Assembly: GCA_033675265.1 (NCBI GenBank)
Contig: JAUJYZ010000773.1
Coordinates: 608,914 to 672,913, forward strand
Reading direction: 5' to 3'
From: Actinostola sp. cb2023
Taxonomy: Eukaryota > Cnidaria > Anthozoa > Actiniaria > Actinostolidae
DNA: 64,000 nt
The position numbers were made by a program, and so were the translations under genes. Positions within the stretch are counted from its first letter, which is position 1, and the number at the start of each line of letters is the position of its first letter. The notes beneath the pieces were generated by a model. It worked only from the letters and a program-made list of their open reading frames with translations. It was not told the DNA's origin and did not search any database. Of this stretch, positions 1 through 11,902 are shown piece by piece.

Positions 1-35
1 CCAGTCCCTCTCGATTGCAGATTCATGACTCCGAT

Positions 36-753
36 CATTCTCGTACCCAGAGCCCGCTCGTCATTTGGTTTGTCGCTGGCTCTGGGAATCCCTGAAATTT
101 TAGCGAATTTCATTGGCTGATGAAATCAACAATGACTGATCGTATTTGATTGGTTCATGAGATCAACAAAGATTCAAACTTGCAAGGCGAACGAAAGGAA
201 TGACAGCGACGGTTGTATTTTCATACAATGGTATTCCGTTAAAATGAGAGTGACTGTGTAGACATAAATTGATCTGAATTCGTAAAGGGAGATCTAACAA
301 TACATAAATTATAAAAGTAAAGTAACGGCTACAGACACAATCGATCGTACTCGCTTTGAGTATTCAAAGGAATATTTTTATAATTCAAGAGAAACTCAAT
401 AATTAACAAAGCGGAAGACAGGAAGGTTCACCTGCAAGATCATATTAGAACATGTATTTATCGTCCAGCCTTTACCGCAACAGAGCCAGAGAAGAACCGG
501 TGATGAACGTCGAAGGGATTTTAAACGGCTACACGAAGATAAATGTACAAACTTGTGTACTTGTTAGTTTGAATATTCAAACCAACGTAAATACTACGTA
601 GCCAGTAGACTCTTCCACAGTACCCGCTCTCAGCGGTCTTTAGTATGAGCATGCGCTCTGACGACTTGGTCGTCAAAATTTGACGACCGAGCAACAGGGT
701 TTCCCAGAGCCAGCGACAAACCAAATGACGAGCGGGCTCTGGGTACGAGAATG
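36..753. mobile_element. MULE-like MITE, copy 1
   Basis: Non-autonomous 718-base element with inverted ends, beginning CATTCTCGTACCCAG and ending with its reverse complement. The 9-base sequence GACTCCGAT occurs directly before (27-35) and after (754-762), a clean target-site duplication. Two more copies lie at 4419 and 41446. Duplications of 9-10 bases are typical of the Mutator/MULE superfamily; that assignment is inferred because no transposase is present. No gene seen inside. Confidence 0.85.
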
Positions 754-917
754 GACTCCGATAAGAGTAACAAAAAGTATAGAGGGGTAAAAATATTCGC
801 TGCCACGCCCACCAAGACAAGACTCCGGTCCCTTTTAGGGGTCATTTTCAAAATTTCCGACGAGCATCCCTAGCCCTACCCCCTTTTATAAGGGAGTCCC
901 CCCCCCCCCCGGGCTGT
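754..917. other. Spacer with poly-C tract
   Basis: Short AT/GC-mixed spacer between two repeats, with a run of 14 C at about 898-911. No coding signal. Confidence 0.5.
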
Positions 918-1540
918 AACTATTAGGCACAGACAGATTCTGCTCGGCAACTTTTGAGCAACTTTTTCAATTTTGAGCAACTTTTTCAATTCTGAGCAAC
1001 TTTTGAGATTTTCCGAGCAACTTTTACCAAAATGACAATTTTTGATATATTTTGCCATTTCAAATCAAACACCGAACGAAAAATCTTGCTATAAGCACGA
1101 TTTTCTGTGGTGTATCATATATGGATGTCTCGTTGGGTGTCCTGTGGTGTATCTTCCATATATGTTAAGACATCTCTAGCTCAGCCAGACAGCCAATGGA
1201 AATGGATGTATTTTTTGACTCACTATGTTGCTAAGCCAACAAAATGGCGGCCTAGTGAGTCTCTTTTTAATACAACCATATTGATTCAGGATAATTATGC
1301 AATATGGTGTTTAGAATAATTGCTTGATCTTTTGAAGCTGTTGAGTTTAGAAACTTGATTCTTTATCATTTTTCAATAAATCAGGCAACAAGAGTGAGAA
1401 AATTTTTTTTTATTTGGAGCAACTTTTTATATTCTGGGAGCAACTTTTTCAAATTTGAGCAACTTTTGAGCAACTTTTGAGGGTTTTTTGGGGCAACTTT
1501 AAAAGAATTTTTGAGCAGAATCTGTCTGTGCCTAGTAACT
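918..1540. mobile_element. TIR element with GAGCAACTTTT repeats
   Basis: The 28 bases at 918-945 (containing GGCACAGACAGATTCTGCTC) recur inverted at 1513-1540. Just inside each end are several copies of GAGCAACTTTT. The centre (about 1085-1400) carries no recognisable gene. Probably a small non-autonomous DNA element; no target duplication could be confirmed. Confidence 0.6.
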
Positions 1541-1547
1541 ATAGACT

Positions 1548-3678
1548 CAACCTCGTTCCCAGGGCCCTCTCTTCTCGCTTTCAAAATGGCGGTCGCTCGA
1601 GAGAAGACCCTGGTGTAGGCTGGTCACGTGTCTCCAAGAATCTTGGAGGTTCGTACCCAGGCTGCCTTTTCTAGCCTCCGCATGCAGCACCACAGGAAAC
1701 CCATCTGATAGAGTTTTAGTATTTAGTCGAAAGTAATCGAAAGGGCCTTGTGAAGAGTTACTGAAGAAAATACGTTTGTTGATGTTGCGATTGTTTTGCC
1801 TCAAATAATAAATAAAATCACCTGGAGCAATTCTGGCCATTTGAAAAATAGGGGTTCGGAAGTGTAATTAATGAGACACATTACAACTGAACAGGTTAGA
1901 TCGACACTTTATTCGCTATTTGTATACAAACACCTTTCATCTCTAACGGCTAAAGTACAAAACATGTTGACGTGGATTGACGTGTCACATACTGCAAATC
2001 TCAAGAGCACTAGCAAATTATGTAAACAACGACAATAATATATCAGTTTGCCCACAGGTAGCCCAAACGTAGAATCAGTGGACCGTGACGTCATTGAATA
2101 TTCGTTTGACCGTTGGATTTTCGAATGGTCTCAGGAATGAGCTCTTAGAAAGACTTCAAAGGATATGGGATTCTGAAACATGTCTTCATAACAGTAGTCT
2201 GATAATTAAAGAACACTTTGGTGTAGAAATCTGAGCAAGAAATTGTGTTTTTGAGTGGTTTTGAACGATTCGAAAATTCACCCGTTTCTAGCGTACATAT
2301 AATTAGGAAAGGTTTGCAACTCCGGCCACCAAATTTTTGCAAACACTGTCGCTAAAAAAAATATCTCTCAAAAACTACGCAAGCAAAAAATATCGCCTTC
2401 CTACCACACATTCACAAATAAATGATCTTTTCAATGAGCTTTTGTGCAAATTTTTGGGTCCACCATATGCCGAGAAATATTTTTTTGAAGTTGGGGAAGT
2501 CGACGAAAAGTTTGCCGTGGCCATCCGCAGTCATCAGCTGTGCACCTAAAACGTTCTGAGGGAGGGGACGGACCGATAGATTGTTTTACAAAGATGTCCT
2601 CAAACAGATAAATGCTATATAATTTGAATTTACTACGGTGTATGTTTTAATCAGTATTACCCTGGCTGCCGCTAGCAGAGTTATATTTCATCGTTCTGAT
2701 TTTCGATGAGTCTTTTGCCTTTAGCATCTATCGGTCCCTCCCCTACTCAGTGTAGCTTTTGTTAACAAATCTATCGGTCCGTCCCCTCCCTCAGAACGTT
2801 TTAGGTGCACAGCTGATGACTGCGGATGGCCACGGCAAACTTTTCGTCGACTTCCCCAACTTCAAAAAAATATTTCTCGGCATATGGTGGACCCAAAAAT
2901 TTGCACAAAAGCTCATTGAAAAGATCATTTATTTGTGAATGTGTGGTAGGAAGGCGATATTTTTTGCTTGCGTAGTTTTTGAGAGATATTTTTTTTAGCG
3001 ACAGTGTTTGCAAAAATTTGGTGGCCGGAGTTGCAAACCTTTCCTAATTATATGTACGCTAGAAACGGGTGAATTTTCGAATCGCTCAAAACCACTCAAA
3101 AACACAATTTGCTCAGATTTCTACACCAAAGTGTTCTTTAATTATCAGACTACTGTTATGAAGACATGTTTCAGAATCCCATATCCTTTGAAGTCTTTCT
3201 AAGAGCTCATTCCTGAGACCATTCGAAAATCCAACGGTCAAACGAATATTCAATGACGTCACGGTCCACTGATTCTACGTTTGGGCTACCTGTGGTTTGC
3301 CGTGTCGCCGTCCGAGTAGTCTTGCTCGTATAAATTGATGCCTTGCTTTACGGTAAACGATCTCGATCGGTGGACTTTTTCATGTTCCTAAAGACATTTC
3401 AATGCTTCGATAACACTCACACATCACTTGCAGCGGCTTCGATCTTCCTAATTCGATACATTTAGGACCAGAAAAGAACTATCCGTTGAAACTATAAATT
3501 CACTCGATGCGATTCGAATTTTAATTTATGCTATATTTAGCAACCTTCGATATGGACCAATTAGAAGGCTTGTTGTGTTATCCAATCAAAATGTGTTTTA
3601 GTTCAGCCTACACCAGGGTCTTCTCTCGAGCGACCGCCATTTTGAAAGCGAGAAGAGAGGGCCCTGGGGACGAGGTTG
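1548..3678. mobile_element. MULE-like element hosting a nested foldback
   Basis: Inverted ends start CAACCTCGT(T/C)CCCAGGGCCC and match over about 75 bases. The 9-base duplication CTATAGACT flanks it (1539-1547 and 3679-3687). The ends include AAAATGGCGG, which looks like a YY1 site. A second, perfectly delimited foldback (2053-3294) sits inside, so this element is the older host. No transposase recognised. Confidence 0.8.
2053..3294. mobile_element. Nested foldback with ~530-base arms
   Basis: Two near-identical inverted arms (about 2053-2585 and 2770-3294) flank a loop of about 180 bases. It starts CACAGGTAGCCC and ends GGGCTACCTGTG. GTTTGCC flanks it at 2046-2052 and 3295-3301, a probable 7-base target duplication. 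Both arms encode the same spurious 70-codon frame, which is a consequence of the palindrome and not a gene. Confidence 0.8.
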
Positions 3679-3775
3679 CTATAGACTCGGCCCGGCCTTA
3701 GGCCTGGGCCCGAGTAATAATATTCACAGGCTCAATGTTCATGCTCTAGCCAGCGGTCAACTTTATAAATTCAAA

Positions 3776-5516
3776 ATGGTGGACGAGAAGACGAAAAAAC
3801 TTGAAGATGCAAAGATTATATCCGATAAACAACACGAAACCACTGCCGTTAGCCTCACAACTGCTGCGTTATTTCTTACTGGAGTGACTTTTGTTTCTAT
3901 GATGGGAGGTTTTGGAGTTTCACTTGGAATGGCGCGCAAGAAAAGTCCTGACGCTTTCGTGAATAGACACAACGAAGGCGTGAAACTTGCTGTTCGTGCA
4001 TTGGGCTATGGAAGTTTGTTGGCGATGGGTGGTGTTAGTGTGATCGTTTATGGAGTAAAGAGTGCCTTAGGAGTGAACACTGTAAGTATAGAGGGACGAA
4101 CTAGCAAAATCGAAAAAACATACTTAGATTTTGAGGAACTATTTCAGAAAGTGCTAAAACCTTGAACAGTTTTAATCGAACTAAATTACATTTAGAAAAC
4201 TCCATAGCAACCGACCATCGTGATTACATTTTATTAAATTGTAGCCAGCAAGTCTAGGTTTTGACATCTTGTGATGAAATGTGCTTAGTCGTCATAGCGC
4301 TGTAGATATCTCGTGTTGATAAACCATGACTAATGAGGTCATCTCTGGGTCATCTTGTGGTCAGACTTGGTGTCTCGTTCTGCAAATTCGCGACCTGAAC
4401 ACACACACGAAAAAAGACCATTCTCGTACCCAGTGCCCACTCGTCATTTGGTTGGTCGTGGGCTCTGGGAAACCCTGAAATTTTAGCGAATTTCATTGGC
4501 TGATGAAATGACTGATCGTATTTGATTGGTCCATGAGATCAACAAAGATTCAAACTTGCAAGGCGAACGAAAGGAATGACAGCGACGGTTGTATTTTCAT
4601 ACAATGGTATTCCGTTTTTGAATTATAAAGCTATGGAAATGAGAGTGACTGTGTAGACATAAATTGATCTGAATTGGTAAAGGGAGATGTAACAATATAT
4701 ATATATTAACTGCTGCAGTGACCTACCACCGGAGAAGACGTAATCGATCGTACTCGCTTTGAGTATTCAAAGGAATATTTTTATAATTCAAGAGAAACAA
4801 TATTAAACAAAGCGGAAGACAGGAAGGCTCACACTCAGATATAATAGAACATGTATTTATCGTCCAGCCTTTATCGCAACAGAGCCAGAGAAGAACTGAT
4901 GATGAAAGTCGAAGGGCTACACGAAGATAAATGTACAAACTTTTGTACTAGCTTGTTTGAATATTCGATGGTTCGATTGATGCAACGTAAACACTACGTA
5001 GCCAGTAGGCAGTAGACTCTTTCACAATACCCGCTCGCAGCGGTCTTTAGTATGAGCATGCGCTCTGACGACTTGGTCGTCAAAATTTGACGACCGAGCA
5101 ACAGGGTTTCCCAGAGCCCACGACCAACCAAATGATGAGTGGGCACTGGGTACGAGAATGGAAAAAAGACGAGCAGTGTTTTTAAACTCGTGCCGGCCAT
5201 AGGCCTGGGCATGAGAAAAAAGTTATCATTTACTCTGGTGAAGGATTGATGAAAACATCTGTAACTTAGTGCATTTTTACATCATGCAGATATTCAATCA
5301 GCCAATCAAGAAATGCACTCATCAATATCCAATCAGTCAGTCACTTTGTCATTTATTTGTTCTTTGCAGACTAAAGAATTTGGAACAAAAATGCAAGACA
5401 TTGTCCCATCAAAAGATGGACAGCTTGTTTCCTACTTTGATACCTGGAGATTACCACGTAAGAAAGGACGTCATGATAAAGAGGTGGAGTCATGGTTCAA
5501 TGAAAAACCAAAGTGA
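3776..5516 (+). CDS. tmem242: TMEM242 family mitochondrial inner-membrane protein
   Basis: Two exons, 3776-4081 and 5370-5516, 150 residues. Exon 1 ends ...ALGVNT at a GTAAGT donor (phase 0); exon 2 begins TKEFGTKMQDIVPSKDGQ after TCTTTGCAG. This parallels the vertebrate TMEM242 order: a first membrane segment, the AKKKSPE-type motif (here ARKKSPDAF), the second segment RALGYGSLLAMGGV, then ALGV and a charged tail. Family members act in mitochondria, where human TMEM242 is reported to help assemble ATP synthase; that role is transferred by homology. Reading straight through the donor gives a different 129-residue protein, probably just intron read-through. The single intron holds MITE copy 2 (4419-5160). 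ATG 3776 is the first in frame. Convergent with mpc2. Confidence 0.9.
4419..5160. mobile_element. MULE-like MITE, copy 2 (in tmem242 intron)
   Basis: 742 bases, same ends as the copies at 36 and 41446, with point differences in the arms. Flanked by the 10-base duplication GAAAAAAGAC (4409-4418, 5161-5170). It accounts for most of the 1.3 kb intron. Confidence 0.87.
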
Positions 5517-5759
5517 GAAAGAAAAGAAACAAGGATGTCTTACTTGTCCTGCAATAAGAAAGGCCAGCAATGCCGGAGGAAAGGTTATCTGAGACTGAAG
5601 ATCGTCTACGAACTAGAGAATGCAGAGAAAAAATATACTACACTGCTCACTGTGCAAGTAGATACTCTGAAAGAAGAAAGGAAGGAAGAAAGGCGTAATA
5701 ATTATTATTAAAGGACTGCAGCTGAAACTTTTGAATACAAGAAACAAAGAATTAGAAAA

Positions 5760-5910
5760 GACTCTGAAAGAAGAAAGGAAAAGAGGAAGGAAGGAAGGAA
5801 GAAAGAAAGAAAGAAAGGGAGGAAGAAAGGAAGGGAGGAAGAAAGGAAGGGAGGAAGAAAGGAAGGGAGGAAGAAAGGAAGGGAGGAAGAAAGGAAGAGA
5901 GGGAGAAAGG
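5760..5910. repeat. GGAA/GAAA purine tract
   Basis: Imperfect tandem GGAAGGAAGAAA units on the + strand. All long open frames over it, on both strands, are low-complexity artefacts. Confidence 0.85.
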
Positions 5911-6365
5911 TGTAATTTGTAAAAGACTGCAGCTGAAACTTTTGAAAGATGTTCCATAGAAACATGATAGAAAACTTCAACTTTTGGAAGCAATAATATA
6001 AACTTTTTTCTGGAAAATTGTTCAAGTTTGGAATGTAGTTGAAACTGCACCAGATCCAGAAATTACTGCTAGAAAACGTTTGGAGTATTATTATACTTTA
6101 TTAAATATATTCCAAACTTCAACATCTTTACATTTGATTAAAATACAAATGGAATTATAAAGAATATGTCCAAGGTACTGATATTTCTACAAGAAAAATA
6201 AGATTCCAAAATTAAAATAGTATATTCCAAGAACTAACTGTGTTGTGACTCTTGCAACAGATATAATGTCAATAAAAATGGAGAATAAAAGAATGCGACA
6301 AAATATCCTATAGAAAGCCAGGGGCATAGATTCTATTGCTTATTTCTTTCTAAAAAAAATCAAGC

Positions 6366-6872
6366 AAACTCTCAAAGACAGACACCTCTCAAAGACAGAC
6401 ACCTCTCAAACAGACACCTCAAAACAGACACCTCTCAAGCAGACACCTCAAACACAGACACCTCTCAAACAGACGCCTCTCAAACACAGACACCTCTCAA
6501 AGACAGACACCTCTCAAAGACAGACACCTCTCAAACAGACATCTCTCAAACACAGACACCTCTCAAAGGCAGACACCTCAAACACACAGACACCTCTCAA
6601 ACACAGACACCTCTCAAACAGACACCTCTCAAACACAGACACCTCTCAAACACAGACACCTCAAACACAGACACCTCTCAAACACAGACACCTTTCAAAC
6701 ACAGGCACCTCTCAAACAGACACCTCTCAAACACAGACACCTCTCAAACACAGACACCTCTCAAACAGACACCTCTCAAACAGACACCTCTCAAACACAG
6801 ACACCTCTCAAACACAGACACCTCTCAAACACAGACACCTCTCAAACAGACACCTCTCAAACACAGACACAC
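6366..6872. repeat. Minisatellite, unit CAGACACCTCTCAAA(CA)
   Basis: About 30 copies of a 15-19 base unit built around AGACACCTCTCAAA, with variable length. Its reverse complement, GAGAGGTGTCTGTCTTTG, resembles part of the 74-base array at 44815, so the two may share a source. Confidence 0.85.
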
Positions 6873-7494
6873 TGCTATTCTACTTTATTGAAATCCTCAC
6901 ATCTTACAAAGAATTGAAGGCATTTGTGCAAGATCGATGTAAGTGATCTGTGATCAACGTCTAAATTCTCCATGGGTTTTTTGAATGTCAAATGAGAATT
7001 AGGGCTTTGATCACAATTCACTTACGTATGTACACTGTTTTTGCTTGGCTCCTTCAGTCATGTACCAAGAATGGTACATCGGCAACATATTCCATCCATT
7101 CCTTATTTGGAGGATATAATTATTAATACTAATTAATTAATAAATATTGCTATTGAAGATAAATGGAATACCTAGCTATTAAAAACTGTTAAATTGTGTA
7201 TGATAAATACATTTATCATATGACCTGTACGGCCCTGCTCGTGCGCTCTTAATAAAACCATTGGGAAAACGTCACGTGGTAAGGGCCGGACGTGTTGACG
7301 TACCCGGTCCGGAAAAAGCTGTCCGGCCCTGCTCGATTTTTGCCAAGGACATTTTTTATGCTTTTTTTTGCAGCAAAAAAAATTTTGTTTAATTTTTTTT
7401 TTTGATTGGTTCTTCTAGCGTAATCGCGCGTTTGTGTTCTTGAATGATGTTTAGCACCAAAATGGTCCATATGAAAGGGTCATATGATAAAATG

Positions 7495-7594
7495 CTTATT
7501 GAATGAGTTAGGTCGGGCCAGACGGGAAAATATTTGGCTCTCGGTCATTCTGTACGGGCCTCGCTGCGCTCGGTCCGTACTTCCATGACCTCGA

Positions 7595-7627
<33 letters not shown>

Positions 7628-7637
7628 TTCAATAAGT
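7495..7637. repeat. Palindromic element, family P (copy 1)
   Basis: Imperfect palindrome. Arms start CTTATTGAATGAGTTAGGTC and end with the reverse complement; the centre is the GC-rich CCTCGCTGCGCTCGG. Closely related to the palindrome at 14282, and similar in form to those at 10902, 29250 and 57403. Confidence 0.75.
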
Positions 7638-7814
7638 ACATAGTACTACATATACATGTAGCACATAATTTAAAATTACTATCCTTGTGAATATGAAATG
7701 TTTGAAATGGATAACATTACAGCTTATAAATATTAATCACTGTGTGAATTAGATTTATTCCATTAGCCTCCCCCACACGTTAATCAGTCTTTGGGACATA
7801 TCTTATTAGTGATT

Positions 7815-8852
7815 TTAAGTATTAGACACTTTTGATTCTTGTTTTTCTTCTACTTTGTTTGACGTTAGTTCTTTAGCTTCAGGTTTTTCCTCTTGCGACT
7901 CATTTTCTTTGTTAAGTTCTCGAAGGGTGTATCTGTGACTATGGAAATATATAATGTAGGATTGACAAGACATTTCATACTAAAGCCCTTGAATTCATTG
8001 AGTAAATCATACAGTTGAATGTGGCAATTTGAAAGGGTGATAGGGTGATAGAAGTTAGTCAGACATAACATTTTTTACAACATTTGTCAAATTTCTCGCA
8101 CGCTGATTGGTTGAGAGCCATTGTCGATAAGAGGGCAGATGCATAGAATGACGTTTCGCTCGCGCACGGAACCAGCGCACGCTTGAATCAGTTTTTCTTT
8201 CAAATCTATTGGTCGTTTTGGGAGCCTTTTCTGCTTTCCTGAGTAAATATTGTTGTAAAAAATAAATCGAAGTCGCTTTTCTATGGTCTGTACTCTTATC
8301 GACCATAGAAATGGCATCAGAAAATGATCAAAACTTTGAAGTGAAACCGTTCCACTTGAGTTTTGATCATTTTCTGACGGCATTTCTATGGTCGATAAGA
8401 GCACAGACCATAGAAAAGCGACTACATGTTGTTTCACCATTAAATCAGGGTTTAAAAATCTTTTTTTTTTGCATTGAAATATGGTCAGGGTTCTGAGGCA
8501 CAGGTGGCACACCACGCCCTAACTATGGTGACAGACATATTCGTCAGTGTATTGCATTTAAATTGGGTAAAAATGGGTATATTTACAACCTCCAGTAAGC
8601 TGACATTTCATCTAACAAACCCCATACTAAGCAAAACACCTGTGCTTGATCCAAAGGGTGTTCACTTGTGGGAGGTTTGATCATATGGGTAACTTACTAT
8701 GCAATACGTCCCAGTTGGTTAAGTCCCGTTACTCCTAGACCAATGTTGACAGTAAATAAAAGCCAGTTCTTTGGGATGATAACCATGGAATATCTTGACC
8801 AAATTAAACCTGTAAAAAACAAAATTAATAATAATAATAACAATGCTAAATC

Positions 8853-8917
<65 letters not shown>

Positions 8918-11290
8918 GTATTAAAAGAGACTTTGAATATACTTTGATACTAAAATTAAACACTAATAAATTCTTAAAATCCATTAAGAGGAAACCTAGT
9001 AAAAACTAGTTAAAAACAGACGACGTTTCGACGCTTACTTAATGTCATTATCAAGTCAAGCTAAATGAAAAAGATAAGAATATATAAGGTAAATAACACG
9101 AAAGAATCCGTGCTAAACTGTTTACGTGACACTCTTTTGTATTCTCCTAGGACCTTAGCTCCATTGTAACTACATTCTTTCGTGTTATTTACCTTATATA
9201 TTCTTATCTTTTTCATTTAGCTGGACTTGATAATGACGTTAAGTAAGCGTCGAAACGTCGTCTGTTTTTAACTAGTTTTTACTAGGTTTCCTCTTAAAGT
9301 GCCTATGACGCTTATTTTTTTATTTTAAAAATCGATTACATATGAAGTGAATAGTGGGATGGTTCAGTATTTTGTGATTTGAGCTTCGCATTTGCGAGTT
9401 ATAAAGGTTTGAAATCGTGATATGCTAATTTGGTGACGTCAACGTAGGCATTTGCTGTAACTTATTTATATTTTTTCAAGCAGTACTATTTTCTGAAATG
9501 GAAAAAAAAGTTTAACATCATGTATATAAGTTGTAGAAAAACTTTTTGCCAGATTAAAAATGTCAGTAATTTGCACAAGGGCACTTTTGTATAATAAATG
9601 ATGCCTACGTTGACGTCACTGATTTACCATATCAACATTTCAAACCTTTATAACTCGCAAATGCGAAGCTCAAATCACAAAATACTGAACCATCCCACTA
9701 TTCACTTCATATGTAATCGATTTTTTAAATAAAAAAATAAGCGTCATAGGCACTTTAATGGATTTTAAGAATTTGTTAGTGTTTAATATTAGTATCAAAA
9801 TAATAATAATAAAAATAATAATAACAGTATATTTACAGCATTTCTACATTCCAACATTTCTCCAGTAACATGTATGTGAAAACAGAAACTAAAATGATAG
9901 ACCCAAAAAGTGACTTGTGATCAAAATTGAAATTCTCTTTTGGAATTCAAAGAAACTCGAAGAGAAATTAGATTTAAAAAAAGTCCATTGCGCAAAAACA
10001 AGACCCCAAAAAAGTCCAACGGCTCAAAATCGTAACCCAAAAAATTTCTCCGCATAAAATCGAGAACAGTATAGGATATCATTTTTATCAACCTCAAGAA
10101 AAGTCCTTGCCAAAATCTTTATATCAAAAAAAGTCCACCAGAAAATTGATAACCCCAAAAAAGTCCCTAGCCACGAATTTCAAACCCCAAAAAGGTCTTC
10201 GCACCTCCCCGTCACTGATACCCCTGAGTACCCCCCCTGGGGTATTCTAACCTGTTGCTGTGAGAGCTGTTGATTGTGTAAGACTAAGTCTATCAGCTGG
10301 TCTTGCAAGGTCTGCTATTCCAGCCATCACAAGTCCCTAGGAGAAAGATGTGAGAGGCATGTCGCAATAGTCCATTTCCAAGATCCTTATATCTCTGTTT
10401 CAAAATGAGTCTACGTGTAAAACCTTTCATATGCAAATAATTTTTCCTTTTTCATGTAAATAAATCTCATTTTCATATGAAAGGTTTCGCACGTAGACTT
10501 GACAGTTTTGAAACAGAGATAAAAGGAACTCGGAAATGGACTATTAGCAGTACTGCTAAATAGATTGACATGTTAAAACAATAAATTTAAAAAAAGTACA
10601 TTTATGTGAGATACAGACTGATTTTCAGACGGCTCATGTGTCATACATAGACTGTCACTTCCTCCCCAGACACACATCATATTACAGTAAAGCTGTCTGA
10701 AAATCAGGCTATTATGTCATGATGTGCATGTATCTATCTCCAGGTCTAGCATCCCTTTTTTCTTTTCCTGTTTTCCTTCCTTATAAATAAATAAATACTT
10801 TTTTTTTTCAAGCGCACGGTACCCGAACCTTCAATTTGAAGGTCCACGGTATCCATTTTGTAAGTACTGATTCAGTCAATGTTGTCGAGGGAAAAAAAGA
10901 AGTTATTTACCGAATATTGTGAAAAACTGTGCCCTCGGTCTTGAAAGTGCTGACCTTGGGCCTTCGGCCTCGGTCAGAACTTTCAAGACCTCGGGCACAG
11001 TTTTTCACTTTACGGACCTCCCAGTCGGTAAATAACCTATATATCTTGTGCTCCCTCTCAACAGAGTGGCTGACTTCCATAGACGTCACAGATATTCCTT
11101 ACCACATTCTCATATTCTCTCTAGATCTCCTTTTAAAATCATATCCTTGCTTTTTCCATCCTTTCTTTCTATGATCATTCTGACTTTTCCTCCCTCTATA
11201 ATTGCTATCTTATGTTTGTTTGTTTTTTCTTTCCCTCTCTTTCCTTTGTCATTGTTCTTTGTTTTTTCATCCTTCCATTTCTTTTGTTTC

Positions 11291-11362
<72 letters not shown>

Positions 11363-11902
11363 AACTGCTGTAACAAGTGCATGTTTTCATTGTGAATTTT
11401 ATCTCATGAGATCTCATTCAAAACCACCTCAAAGAGTCTTTCCTACAATTTGATAAACAGCAAAGCAAAGAACGTTTATACACAAAAGTCAACGGCTGAA
11501 GTCCCGAAGGGTTTTATATTTGTTCCAGCAGAGAAACCCCAGCAGATTGTGTAAATATGAAACTTCACTTACCCACTTAAAAGCTGGCGCCCAAAAGAAT
11601 ATCGTCTTTGGTCCTAGCCACCATTTACAAGAACAAAACAAGCAAGTGCAAGTATTAATACGATAATAGGTACAATAACGTGTTAAAGTTACTGTCAAAA
11701 TGACAAAATCCCGAGTTCTTGACTGCAGACTTTGAATCTATAATAAATTTACTATAAGCTTTATAAGCTTACGTTCAACGTAATCAAAAACCCGCTCATA
11801 ATCTCAGATTTTCCTACCTGCTGGCGCATTCCAGAAAGGTACTACACGTCGAGGAAGTAAAGTTTCTATTCTACTAAGAAATCTTGCCCAAGCAACACTC
11901 AT
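7815..11902 (-). CDS. mpc2: Mitochondrial pyruvate carrier subunit 2
   Basis: Five exons on the minus strand: 11818-11902, 11573-11613, 10252-10336, 8698-8809, 7815-7938 (447 bases, 148 residues). All four junctions are GT-AG and the phases close without error. Hallmarks in order: LLPRRVVPFWNAPAG, PKTIFFWAPAFKW, the helix ending ADLARPADRLS, then GLIWSRYSMVIIPKNW and a short acidic/lysine tail. MPC2 pairs with MPC1 in the inner mitochondrial membrane to import pyruvate. The tail is longer than in vertebrate MPC2 (127 residues there). TTTATT at 7751 gives AATAAA on this strand about 60 bases past the stop. Introns are filled with foldback elements and an (ATA)n tract. The first exon faces the nuclease gene head to head. 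Confidence 0.95.
8276..8421. repeat. Palindrome in mpc2 intron 4
   Basis: Arms share CTATGGTCTGT, ATCGACCATAGAAATG and AGAAAATGATCAAAACT in inverted order. Probably a small foldback element; no gene. Confidence 0.75.
8823..8915. repeat. (ATA)n microsatellite
   Basis: Nearly pure trinucleotide run just upstream (on the minus strand) of mpc2 exon 4, beginning about 15 bases from the acceptor. Confidence 0.9.
8943..9800. mobile_element. Two foldbacks nested in a third inverted repeat
   Basis: The outer arms (8943-8985 and 9757-9800) carry CTTAAAATCCATT and its complement. Between them lie two complete foldbacks, back to back: 8984-9296 (ends AAGAGGAAACCTAG) and 9297-9756 (ends AAAGTGCCTATGACGC). 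Each has a long, near-perfect arm. Lies in mpc2 intron 3. Confidence 0.8.
9930..10210. repeat. Degenerate AAAAAAGTCC repeats
   Basis: Diverged tandem copies of a unit of about 30 bases containing CCAAAAAAGTCC. Next to mpc2 exon 3; no coding potential. Confidence 0.65.
10367..10545. repeat. Palindromic MITE in mpc2 intron 2
   Basis: The ends AATAGTCCATTTCC and GGAAATGGACTATT are inverted; the inner arms share CTCTGTTTCAAAA and CCTTTCATATG. About 180 bases. Confidence 0.75.
10617..10708. repeat. Short inverted repeat
   Basis: CTGATTTTCAGACGGC and GCTGTCTGAAAATCAG face each other across about 50 bases, which also contain small internal palindromes. Confidence 0.6.
10902..11036. repeat. Palindromic element, family P-like (copy 2)
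   Basis: The arms GTTATTTACCGA... and ...TCGGTAAATAAC enclose a second palindrome with the GC-rich centre GGGCCTTCGGCCTCGG. Structure resembles the elements at 7495 and 29250. Confidence 0.7.
11295..11359. repeat. (GA)n microsatellite
   Basis: Pure GA dinucleotide run of about 65 bases, in mpc2 intron 2, preceded by a pyrimidine-rich stretch. Confidence 0.95.

Larger units (their letters stand above)
5517..7494. other. Intergenic / 3' flank between tmem242 and mpc2
   Basis: No gene seen. Contents: the probable tmem242 3' UTR, purine-rich GGAA tracts, a dense minisatellite at 6366, and AT-rich DNA. AATAAA occurs at about 6270-6290 (two copies), a candidate poly(A) signal for tmem242. Confidence 0.5.

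Noticed and set aside
2337..3013. Two identical 70-codon frames on opposite strands
   Set aside because: Arms of one foldback; no family resemblance and no regulatory context.
3776..4165. TMEM242 as a single-exon retrogene
   Set aside because: A GTAAGT donor at 4082 joins in phase to 5370-5516, whose product matches the TMEM242 C-terminus better than the read-through.
6366..6872. Possible CRISPR-like array
   Set aside because: No unique spacers of constant size; simple variable-length minisatellite in animal DNA.
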